DNA of 42,639 bases from Desulfuromonas sp. (GTDB taxonomy: Bacteria; Desulfobacterota; Desulfuromonadia; Desulfuromonadales; BM103), in contig VEPG01000055.1 in assembly GCA_012026975.1 (NCBI GenBank), forward strand, positions 1 to 42,639. The letters are read 5' to 3'. The notes beneath the pieces were generated by a model, which saw nothing but the letters and a program-made list of their open reading frames with translations, had not been told where the DNA came from and did no database searches. Positions within the stretch are counted from its first letter, which is position 1, and every line of letters begins with the position of its first letter. The position numbers were made by a program, and so were the translations under genes. This document shows, one piece after another, positions 8,346-15,700 of this stretch.

Positions 8346-8489
8346 CTAAAAACGCTGGTGGTAAATGGAATCCAGCTCAGTCCCGCAGGCCGGGCAGAGA
8401 ATCTTCGGCTTTTCGCCGCTCGAGGTCGTGGTACAGCCAGCAGCCATCAGCAACAGGCAAAGTGCAAGCAGTGCGAGAAATGGACGCAT
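8346..8489 (-). CDS. Small lipoprotein with a CPACG motif
   Basis: This is a 47-aa ORF. The ATG at 8489 is preceded by AAGGAG at 6 bases and leads into a lipoprotein signal peptide with lipobox LMAAGC (Cys near residue 19). The mature part is only about 29 residues and holds a single CPACG zinc-knuckle or redox-type pair. An upstream frame extension to 8663 lacks a good start. Function is unknown. The strong minus-strand promoter at 8542-8570 probably drives it together with crcB. Confidence 0.65.
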   Translation of the reverse strand: MRPFLALLALCLLLMAAGCTTTSSGEKPKILCPACGTELDSIYHQRF

Positions 8490-8541
8490 GGCGGCTCCTT
8501 TTATTTGACTACGGAAACAAATTGGCAACATCCTGCAATGC

Positions 8542-8570
8542 ATTATCAATGGGCACGTCGAGACTGTCAA
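8542..8570 (-). promoter_or_regulatory. Sigma-70 promoter for the lipoprotein-crcB operon
   Basis: On the minus strand, a consensus TTGACA (8570-8565) and GATAAT (8547-8542) are separated by 17 bases. It points toward the small lipoprotein and is divergent from the rpoH promoter about 20 bases away. Confidence 0.65.
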
Positions 8571-8591
8571 CAAGGGAAGGATGCCAGGGAC

Positions 8592-8620
8592 TTGCCAATA
8601 GACATTCAATTTGATATATC
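8592..8620 (+). promoter_or_regulatory. Sigma-70-type promoter of rpoH
   Basis: TTGCCA (8592-8597) and TATATC (8615-8620) have an ideal 17-base spacer. The CIRCE element begins 3 bases after the -10 box, so the transcription start lies inside the operator. Confidence 0.6.
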
Positions 8621-8622
8621 TA

Positions 8623-8649
8623 TTAGCACTCGGATGGCATGAGTGCCAA
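8623..8649 (+). promoter_or_regulatory. CIRCE element (HrcA operator) at the rpoH promoter
   Basis: TTAGCACTC, a 9-base spacer and GAGTGCCAA match the CIRCE consensus TTAGCACTC-N9-GAGTGCTAA at 17 of 18 arm positions. Its position just downstream of the -10 box predicts that HrcA blocks rpoH transcription until heat or unfolded protein inactivates it. HrcA itself is not encoded in the window. Confidence 0.88.
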
Positions 8650-8676
8650 CAGATTGATATCACGGAGAGTAACGAA

Positions 8677-9528
8677 ATGAGTCAAACGTATCTGCCGGTA
8701 GTTGGTGACGGCTTCGAACACTATATGGCCCAGGTCAACCGGTTTGACCTGCTTACCGCGGAGGAGGAATTCGAACTGGCGAGACGCTTCCAGCGGGATG
8801 GCGACCTGGAAGCCGCTCATCGCCTGGTGTGCGCAAATCTGCGCTTTGTCGTCAAAGTCGCCCTGGAATACCGCGGTTACGGCCTGCGCCTGCTCGATCT
8901 CATCCAGGAAGGGAACATCGGCCTGATGCAGGCGGTACGCAAGTTCGACCCGGAACGCGGCCTGCGCCTGATCACCTACGCAGTCTGGTGGATTCGCGCC
9001 TACATCCAGAACTACATCATGAAAAGCTGGTCACTGGTCAAAATCGGCACCACCCAGGCGCAGAAGAAACTGTTTTACAAGCTGGCACAGACCCGCAGAA
9101 CCTTGCGCAACCTAACCGGCGACGATGCAGCTGCTGACATTGCCGACGAACTGGATGTTGACGAGAGCACCGTCGAAGAGATGAGCCTGCGGATGGGACA
9201 ACGTGATCTTTCACTCGATGTAGAACTGGCGGAGGGCGACGACTACACACTGCTCGACATCCTTCCCGACCGACGGCCCAGCCAGGAAAGCACGCTGATT
9301 GCCAAGGAGGATCGTCGTCTGCTTGGCGACCGGACCCGGGTCGCACTCGCCGCCCTGCCTTCTCGCGAACGGCAGATCATCGAGCAGCGGATTCTTAACG
9401 ACGTCCCGCGGACGCTGCAGGAAATCGCCGACGAATTCGGCGTCAGCCGCGAGCGGGTGCGTCAATTGGAGCAGAATGCCCTGCGCCGTCTCAAGATCGT
9501 GCTGGCCGATCTTGACGAATCGTGCTAA
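8677..9528 (+). CDS. rpoH: Heat-shock RNA polymerase sigma factor RpoH (sigma-32)
   Basis: This 283-aa sigma-70-family factor directs RNA polymerase to chaperone and protease promoters. The start at 8677 has GGAGAG 7 bases upstream. Region 1.2/2.1 (LTAEEEFELARRF), the region 2 core (GLMQAVRKFDPERGLRLITYAVWWIRAYIQNYI), the RpoH box region (QKKLFYKL near residue 129) and the region 4.2 helix-turn-helix (TLQEIADEFGVSRERVRQLEQNALRRLK near 246-273) are all present. The short RpoH box and absence of region 1.1 separate it from RpoD and RpoS. The CIRCE operator upstream places it under HrcA control, which couples the two heat-shock circuits. Confidence 0.92.
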   Translation: MSQTYLPVVGDGFEHYMAQVNRFDLLTAEEEFELARRFQRDGDLEAAHRLVCANLRFVVKVALEYRGYGLRLLDLIQEGNIGLMQAVRKFDPERGLRLITYAVWWIRAYIQNYIMKSWSLVKIGTTQAQKKLFYKLAQTRRTLRNLTGDDAAADIADELDVDESTVEEMSLRMGQRDLSLDVELAEGDDYTLLDILPDRRPSQESTLIAKEDRRLLGDRTRVALAALPSRERQIIEQRILNDVPRTLQEIADEFGVSRERVRQLEQNALRRLKIVLADLDESC

Positions 9529-9534
9529 TCCACA

Positions 9535-9563
9535 TTGACTTTCATCATCGCTTGTCGTTATCT
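9535..9563 (+). promoter_or_regulatory. Sigma-70 promoter for bamD
   Basis: TTGACT (9535-9540) and TTATCT (9558-9563) are separated by 17 bases, about 45 bases before the bamD start. No operator is visible. Confidence 0.5.
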
Positions 9564-9607
9564 AGTGCCCATCCGGACGCTCGGTTAATTCATCTCTGAG
9601 GAACGAT

Positions 9608-10354
9608 ATGCGCCACTCCCTGCTCCTCGCTGCCCTTGTCGGCCTGCTGCTCATGGCTGCCTGTACCCCGCAGACAGTGGTGCCGCCGGCCAAGCAGGCC
9701 AGCGTCTACTTCCAGGAAGGGGAGTCGTTCTTCGAGCAGGGGCTTTATCCGGACGCCATCGCTTCGTGGGAAAAAGTCCGCGACAGCTACTATTCCCCCG
9801 AGCTCAACATTCTGGCCGAGATGAAGATTGCCGAGGCCTATTTCCTCTCCGAACAGTACATCGAGGCAGCAGCGGCCTACGAAGCGTTTCTCAAAAACCA
9901 TCCTGAGCATACGAAAGTTCCGGATGTCCTTTTCCAGCTCGGCCTCTGCTACATCAACCTGATGAACGGCAGGGACCAGGACCAGAGTTCAACCCGACAG
10001 GCGCTGGCGGCTTTCGAAACGCTCCAGCAGCGCTTCCCGCAGGATCGCCGCAAGGAAGAGATCCAGATTTACATTGACCGCTGCCTCAATCAGCTGGCGG
10101 CCAACGAGGTCGTCGTCGGTGAATATTACCTGAAAGCCAAACAGTATCAGGCGGCGATCAACCGCCTGGAGGGGGTTTTCAAGAAATACCCCAACTACTA
10201 CGATCGCGCTGAAGTCTATTATCTTCTCGGCCAGGCCTATATGCTTGAGGGCGACAAGATCAAGGCCAGCGACGCGTTTAATGCCCTGTTCAACCAATTC
10301 CCGCACAGCGAGTTCATCCTCGCCGCCCAGAAGTTCATCGACAAGAACTACTGA
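9608..10354 (+). CDS. bamD: Outer-membrane assembly lipoprotein BamD
   Basis: This 248-aa lipoprotein is a component of the Bam complex that inserts beta-barrel proteins into the outer membrane. The signal peptide ends in lipobox LMAAC with the acylated Cys at 19. It is followed by five TPR-like helical repeats, recognisable in QASVYFQEGESFFEQGLYPDAI, AEAYFLSEQYIEAAAAYEAFLKNHPEHTKVPDVLFQLGLCY, VVVGEYYLKAKQYQAAINRLEGVFKKYPNY and LLGQAYMLEGDKIKASDAFNALFNQFPHSEF. This is the BamD/ComL order and length. GAGG lies 6 bases before the ATG. The gene appears monocistronic, downstream of rpoH. Confidence 0.88.
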   Translation: MRHSLLLAALVGLLLMAACTPQTVVPPAKQASVYFQEGESFFEQGLYPDAIASWEKVRDSYYSPELNILAEMKIAEAYFLSEQYIEAAAAYEAFLKNHPEHTKVPDVLFQLGLCYINLMNGRDQDQSSTRQALAAFETLQQRFPQDRRKEEIQIYIDRCLNQLAANEVVVGEYYLKAKQYQAAINRLEGVFKKYPNYYDRAEVYYLLGQAYMLEGDKIKASDAFNALFNQFPHSEFILAAQKFIDKNY

Positions 10355-10403
10355 ATCGGGCCTGCACTCCACCGCGGCGCCTTGTATACAGTATAATTCC
10401 CCC

Positions 10404-10432
10404 TTGACTTGCCCCCTGCGTCATACTATAAA
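10404..10432 (+). promoter_or_regulatory. Sigma-70 promoter in the leader of the CoA-transferase gene
   Basis: TTGACT (10404-10409) and TATAAA (10427-10432) have a 17-base spacer and give a 5' leader of about 190 bases. A nearby TTGTATACAGTATAAT (10382-10397) resembles a GntR-type operator core but cannot be assigned. The leader also holds a small hairpin (TGCCTC/GAGGCA near 10515). Confidence 0.5.
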
Positions 10433-10626
10433 AGTTAGGTCTTTATAACGGGATTTTACCACCCCGGCCCAATGGTTCACCGGGCATCGCAGCATCTCGG
10501 AATTATTGGCTTATTGCCTCCATAAGAGGCATTTCATCCCTTCCTTTTCCGGGAAGGTGCGCGATAGTCGTTTCACGGATCGTCCCATTTCGGGATCATG
10601 CCGCAAATTCCATCAGGAGGAGAGAG

Positions 10627-12213
10627 ATGTCTGAATTCGGTACTCTGGAAAGCCGCGTTCGTCGCAAGTCGCTGCTGAGCAAAGTCATGAAAGCTGAAGA
10701 CACCATCAAGTTCTTCAGCCCCGGCCAGGACCTCATGTGGTCCGGCTTCACCCCCGCCGGCTACCCGAAAGTGGTGCCCATCGCCCTGGCCGAGCACGTT
10801 GAGAAGAACAAGCTCCAGGGTCAGTGGAAGTTCAACCTGTTCATCGGCGCGTCCGTCGGCGCCGAGACGGAAGACCGCTGGGCCATCAACGACATGATCG
10901 ACCGCCGTTGGCCGTACCAGACCGGCAAGAATATCGCCGCCGGCATCAACGCCGGCCGCATCCGCATGGGTGACAAGCACCTCGGCCACTTCGCCCAGGA
11001 CGCCGGCTACGGCTTCTACACCGGCAACGGCCGTTACGACATCGGCATCGTCGAAGTTTCGGCGATCACCGAGGACTGCGGCCTGGCGCTGACCACCTCC
11101 TGCGGCATTGTCGCCGAAGCGCTCCACCTGTGCGACAAGATCATCATCGAGGTGAACACCGGACAGCCCTCCTTCGAGGGGATGCACGACATCCACATGC
11201 AGCAGAAGCCACCCCGTCGCGCGCCGTTCCTGATTACCGCCGCCGACACCCGCATCGGCACCCCCTACGTGCCGTGCGATCCGGACAGGATCGTCGCCAT
11301 CGTCGAAAGCAAGCTCCGCGACAAAGGTCGTGCCTTCTCCGAGATGGACGACACCTCCGACGCCATCGCCGGCCACATCATGGAGTTCTTCGCCCACGAA
11401 ATCAAAATGGGCCGCCTCCCCGAGAACCTGCTGCCGCTCCAGTCGGGCGTCGGCTCCATCGCCAACGCCGTTATCGGCGGCCTGGCCAAAGGTCCGTTCC
11501 GCAACCTGTCGGTCTACACCGAAGTGCTTCAGGACACCATGCTTGACTTCTTCGACGGCGGCAACCTGCTCTGCGCCTCCTCCTGCTCGCTGTCGCTTTC
11601 GGAAACCCCGGGCTTCCCGCGCTTCTTCGACAACTGGGAGCGGTATTTCAAGAACATCACGCTGCGTCCCCTGTCGATCTCCAATGCCCCCGAGCCGATC
11701 CGTCGTCTCGGCTGCATCGCCATGAACACCCCGGTCGAGATCGACATGTACGCCCATGCCAACTCGACCCTGGTCGGCGGCACCCGCATGATCAACGGCC
11801 TCGGCGGCTCCGGCGACTTCCTCCGGAACGGCTACCTGAAGATCATGCACACCCCGTCGAGCCGGCCGAGCAAGACCGACCCGAACGGCATCTCCTGCGT
11901 CGTGCCGCACTGCTCGCACATCGACCACACCGAGCATGACCTCGACTGCGTCGTCACCGAGCAGGGTCTGGCCGACCTGCGCGGCCTCTGCCCGCGCGAC
12001 CGCGCCCTGAAGATCATCGAGAAGTGCGCCCATCCGGACTACAAGCCGATTCTCACCGAGTACTACGAGATGGCCAAGAAGGAAACCCTGGCCAAGGGGA
12101 TCGGTCACGAGCCGCAACTGTGGGACCGCGCCTTCAAGATGCACCTCAACCTGGCGCAGAACGGCACCATGAAGCTCAAGAACTGGGACATCAAGTTGGA
12201 CCTCTGCGAATAA
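10627..12213 (+). CDS. Acetyl-CoA hydrolase/transferase family protein, probable succinyl-CoA:acetate CoA-transferase
   Basis: This 528-aa class I CoA-transferase probably activates acetate with succinyl-CoA, giving acetyl-CoA and succinate, and so closes the TCA cycle for acetate oxidation in Desulfuromonadales. The start has AGGAGGAGAG ahead of it. Features include the N-terminal half with FFSPGQDLMWSGFTPAGYPK and LFIGASVGAETEDRW, the catalytic glutamate in YTEVLQD (about Glu299) and the C-terminal glycine loop NGLGGSGDF (about 391-398), followed by the CoA-binding half. Length and these motifs agree with characterised members such as AarC. Substrate preference is inferred, because acetyl-CoA hydrolases share this fold. 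It has its own promoter and terminator. Confidence 0.88.
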   Translation: MSEFGTLESRVRRKSLLSKVMKAEDTIKFFSPGQDLMWSGFTPAGYPKVVPIALAEHVEKNKLQGQWKFNLFIGASVGAETEDRWAINDMIDRRWPYQTGKNIAAGINAGRIRMGDKHLGHFAQDAGYGFYTGNGRYDIGIVEVSAITEDCGLALTTSCGIVAEALHLCDKIIIEVNTGQPSFEGMHDIHMQQKPPRRAPFLITAADTRIGTPYVPCDPDRIVAIVESKLRDKGRAFSEMDDTSDAIAGHIMEFFAHEIKMGRLPENLLPLQSGVGSIANAVIGGLAKGPFRNLSVYTEVLQDTMLDFFDGGNLLCASSCSLSLSETPGFPRFFDNWERYFKNITLRPLSISNAPEPIRRLGCIAMNTPVEIDMYAHANSTLVGGTRMINGLGGSGDFLRNGYLKIMHTPSSRPSKTDPNGISCVVPHCSHIDHTEHDLDCVVTEQGLADLRGLCPRDRALKIIEKCAHPDYKPILTEYYEMAKKETLAKGIGHEPQLWDRAFKMHLNLAQNGTMKLKNWDIKLDLCE

Positions 12214-12240
12214 GCGGAACGTCCCAATATTCGCTGCAAC

Positions 12241-12278
12241 AGCGGCCCGTCGGAGCAATCCGGCGGGCCGCTGCATTT
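12241..12278 (+). terminator. Rho-independent terminator of the CoA-transferase gene
   Basis: AGCGGCCCG (12241-12249) pairs with CGGGCCGCT (12264-12272), followed by GCATTTT. It lies about 28 bases after the stop codon. Confidence 0.8.
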
Positions 12279-12333
12279 TGAAACTTCTAACAAAAATCTC
12301 AAATACTTACACCGCACGACCAGCCATTAATAA

Positions 12334-12349
12334 CGGCACATTTTTTGCT
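12334..12349 (+). promoter_or_regulatory. Sigma-54 (RpoN) -24/-12 promoter
   Basis: CGGCACATTTTTTGCT matches the consensus TGGCAC-N5-TTGCW, with GG (12335-12336) and GC (12347-12348) exactly 10 bases apart. It predicts transcription from about 12360, roughly 90 bases before the riboswitch. No enhancer-binding site was identified. Confidence 0.6.
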
Positions 12350-12449
12350 TCAATTATGACCGGATGTCTCTATCAATTGGTGCCGTTCAACGAATCCGCT
12401 CCCGGAGGCGCAAGTACGAAATTTTAGAGGGCCTTTGAACGACTGAGCC

Positions 12450-12547
12450 TCACCGACAAGAGCAAACCCGGAGCAATCCGGGGACGCAGAGCCAAGGGTC
12501 CGGAATCATTTGCTTTCCGGGCAGCCTAGCCGCCGAAGAGAGGGTGA
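12450..12547 (+). ncRNA. GEMM-I riboswitch, subtype Ib, predicted to bind 3',3'-cGAMP
   Basis: The aptamer is closed by TCACC/GGTGA. It contains GCAAACC, stem P2 (CCCGG/CCGGG with an AGCAAT loop), the conserved GGACGCAGAGCC junction, AAGGGT, stem P3 (TCCGGAA/TTTCCGG) and the 3' segment TAGCCGCCGAA. These match the order of c-di-GMP-I/GEMM-I RNAs. The base equivalent to ligand-contacting G20 of the Vc2 riboswitch is A (12461, in AGAGCAAACC); A20 variants from Geobacter relatives prefer cyclic AMP-GMP. The intercalating A47 equivalent is A12484. The leader continues to an intrinsic terminator at 12591, so control is probably by transcription termination of the downstream surface-protein operon. 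Confidence 0.85.
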
Positions 12548-12590
12548 TTCACGTGGGGGATCGTGAAGATCCACGCTACTATCCACTGAC

Positions 12591-12626
12591 GCCCCATATA
12601 CGGCAATCCGAATATGGGGCGTTTTT
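12591..12626 (+). terminator. Riboswitch expression platform: intrinsic terminator
   Basis: GCCCCATAT (12591-12599) pairs with ATATGGGGC (12612-12620), followed by GTTTTT. An upstream GTGGGG (12553-12558) can pair with CCCCAT (12592-12597) in the terminator's 5' arm, so it is a candidate antiterminator. A separate hairpin (GATC/GATC, around 12551-12577) lies between aptamer and terminator. The remaining leader to 12748 shows only the ribosome-binding site GGAGGG (12730-12735). Confidence 0.8.
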
Positions 12627-12748
12627 GTACACTGGGCAAAATGACCTGACCTGGCGAGGGCGTGGTGTATTTGCCTCCTCACTGTTGCCATTTCGCCGCA
12701 TTGGCCGTGTCAACTCACGGCACAGGACAGGAGGGAGTCCTTTTTGAA

Positions 12749-15700
12749 ATGATGTGTTGGGGCAAAACCTTCAGCCGTTTTTCACGACGAGCACTCCTGG
12801 CAGGCATCAGCCTGCTGGGAGTAGCGTTGTATTCTCCGATTGGCGCGTTTGCCGCCATCACCGTTGAACCCTCGACCTGGAACATCATCGGCCTCGACAG
12901 CAACACCCCGGCTTTCGGCCCCTACCGTTTCCCGGTCGGAGCCAAGGTGTGCAGCACCACGGCAGTGACCGATGTCCCGGTCAGCTTCAACTGGGATACC
13001 GGCGGCACCGACAACGGTACCTATCTCTACCTGCGGCCGGGTTCAAACTCGTCGCTGACTATCCCCAGCATTGCCGCCGGCAGTTGTGCCGATGCCTTTT
13101 TCGAGGTGGAGGTGAACAGCTCGCCCCTTGCCTATAATCAGACCCGCCGCTTCCACATCACGGCGAACGGGGTCTCCACCCCGACGCCACGCGAGCTCAA
13201 GGTTGAGCGCCTGGTCTCACAGGGGCGCAATGCCATCACCGACATACAATTCGGCACTTCCCTCTCCTCGCTGACTTCGGTTCCCAACGGCGGCAGCATG
13301 GATCTGGTCGTCGGCAATACCTACTACATCAAGATGGTCGGTTACACGGCGACCCAGGGATATGAGCAACTCGAAAGCTTTATCAACTTCCCGAACACGA
13401 TTTTCCAGATTCTGTCGGTCAACACCACTTACTCGGCCGACACCTCGGCCATCGTTTCCAGCCCCAGCGACAAGCTGTACGCCGATGGCTGCGGCTGGGA
13501 CAACGACCCGGTCAGCCCCAGCTACCTGAGCTGCTACTCCGATGGCAAGGCAGGGGGAAGCGTCGCGGTAACCTACCAGGTCAAGATTCTCAACGTGTCA
13601 AGCAGCAGAGAAACCCTCAATTCCCTGATTCACGACTTCTCAGGCAGCAGCTTCCACTACAACAGCGACTTTTCCACCACCGCGCGCTTCGCCAACATCG
13701 TCGACCCGACGACTGTGACGATCAACAAGAACTTCGCTCCTGACCCAAACAACGTCGGCGGCGTCTCATCGCTCACTTTCACATTGAGCAACCCAAACCC
13801 GGGTGCCTTGGGCAACATCAGTTTTACCGATATTTTCCCGAGCTTGAGCAGCATCCCAGCGGCTCCCGGCAACATGAGTCTGGCCAATACCGTCACAACC
13901 AATACCTGCGGCGGTACGCTAACCGACAGCGGGGGAAGCTCTCTAAACGCCGGCGACGACGGGATCAGACTGACCGGCGCCACGATTCCAGCCAACGGCA
14001 GCTGTTCGGTGGTGGTCAATGTGACGACCTCGTCGACGGGAACTTACAGCAATATCTCACAGCACGTTTTCGTCGGCACCATTGACACCGGCAAGTTTGC
14101 TGCCGATTCGCTGACCGTCAACACCGATCCCCCGCCAGGGGCCGGAGTCTGTGGCATGGTCATGGCAAGCTGGGGCTTCCCGACTGGATTCACCCCATCG
14201 TCACCGGCTCCATCCGTCAACAACATCACAACGGCCACGGCAGCACCTGGTGCCGGCCTCACCGCGGTTGCTTCAACGACCAACCATTCCGGCCTATCAA
14301 GCAGTTCGTGGAGTTCAAACGGAAGTGTCGCAACCGGCACATCCTTGGCAACGACTAACAACGACTATTTTCAGTTTGCCCTCAACACTACAGGATACAC
14401 CAAAATATATCTGACCTTCTGGGCCCAGCGCACCAACAGCGGCCCGCAAGGGCTTGCGGTCTACTACGGCAACTCGCCCGACAGACCAGAAGGCGGCACT
14501 CAGCTTTCTAGCAGCACCCTGACGTCCACATCTCTTGCCGCCAAGGATACCTGGTACCAGTTCGGGGCATCTCCTAATCTCCTGGAAATACCGGTTACGA
14601 GCAACCTTACTTATGTGCGCATCTACGCTTACAACGCCGGGAACTCGAATCCCAGTTCCGATATTTTTATCGATGATGTTTCCTTCGATGGCTGCAGGCT
14701 CCCCACCATGCCGACCATCGCCAAAGAGTTCTTACCGGCAACCATCGCCAGTGGCGCCACCTCGACGCTGACTTTCACCCTGACCAATCCAAACCCCGTC
14801 GCCCTGACCGGCGCCAGCTTCAGCGACGCCCTGCCGGCGGGGATGAGCGTGGCCAACCCACCCAACGCCAGCACGACCTGCGGGGGCACACCAACCTGGA
14901 CGTCGGCCTCCGGGGCCACCAACCTGACCTTCGGCACCCCGGCTGGGGGCATCATCCCGGCCAGCGGTTCCTGCACCGTGCAGGTTGACGTCATCGCTCC
15001 GACGGGAACCTACAGCAACACCAGCGGCTTCCTCTCCACCACCGAGGGGGGAACTAACAAGAACAGCATCGCCACGGCGACCCTGCCCGCCCTGACCCGG
15101 CCGACTATTGCCAAGAACTTTGCCCCCGACCCGATTTTCATCAACAACACCTCGACGCTGACATTCCTGGTGACCAACCCGAACCAGAACGATGCCCTGA
15201 GCGGCGTAGCCTTCACCGATACGTTCCCGATCGCTCCGGGCAGCATGATCGTTGCGCCAACCCCGAACGCCACCACCAGCGGCTGCGGCACGCCGACCTT
15301 CGCGCCGGCGGCCGGGGCCGGTTCGATCTCGTTCAGCAACGGTACCATCGCCGCCGGCGGCACCTGCACCGTCACGGTCGACGTCACCGCCCCCGTGGCC
15401 GGTACCTACGCCAATACCAGCGGCGCCGTTTCTCACACCCTCAACGGTAGCTGGAGCGGCGGCAGCGCCAGCGACAGCCTGACGGTTGAAACTCCTAACC
15501 CGGCCATCGCTCTCCTCAAACAGGTTGCCTCAACCAACAGTGGGCCGTGGTCTTCGTATCTCGCCGTGACGGCCGGCGGCAGCGTCTACTACCGTTTCAC
15601 CGTCGAGAACCTCGGTGACGTCCCCCTGAGCCCCTTCAGCGTCAGCGACCCGGGGCTCCCGGCGCCGCTGAGCCTGGCCAGCTGCACATGGAAAGACGGC

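Noticed and set aside
8490-8676. Fluoride (crcB-type) riboswitch upstream of the lipoprotein-crcB operon
   Set aside because: I searched the minus-strand leader for the conserved crcB-motif core and pseudoknot and found neither.
10573-12276. 567-codon frame antisense to the CoA-transferase gene
   Set aside because: It mirrors the codon pattern of the GC-rich real gene, is Asp/Val/Gly-rich without domains, and has no ribosome-binding site.
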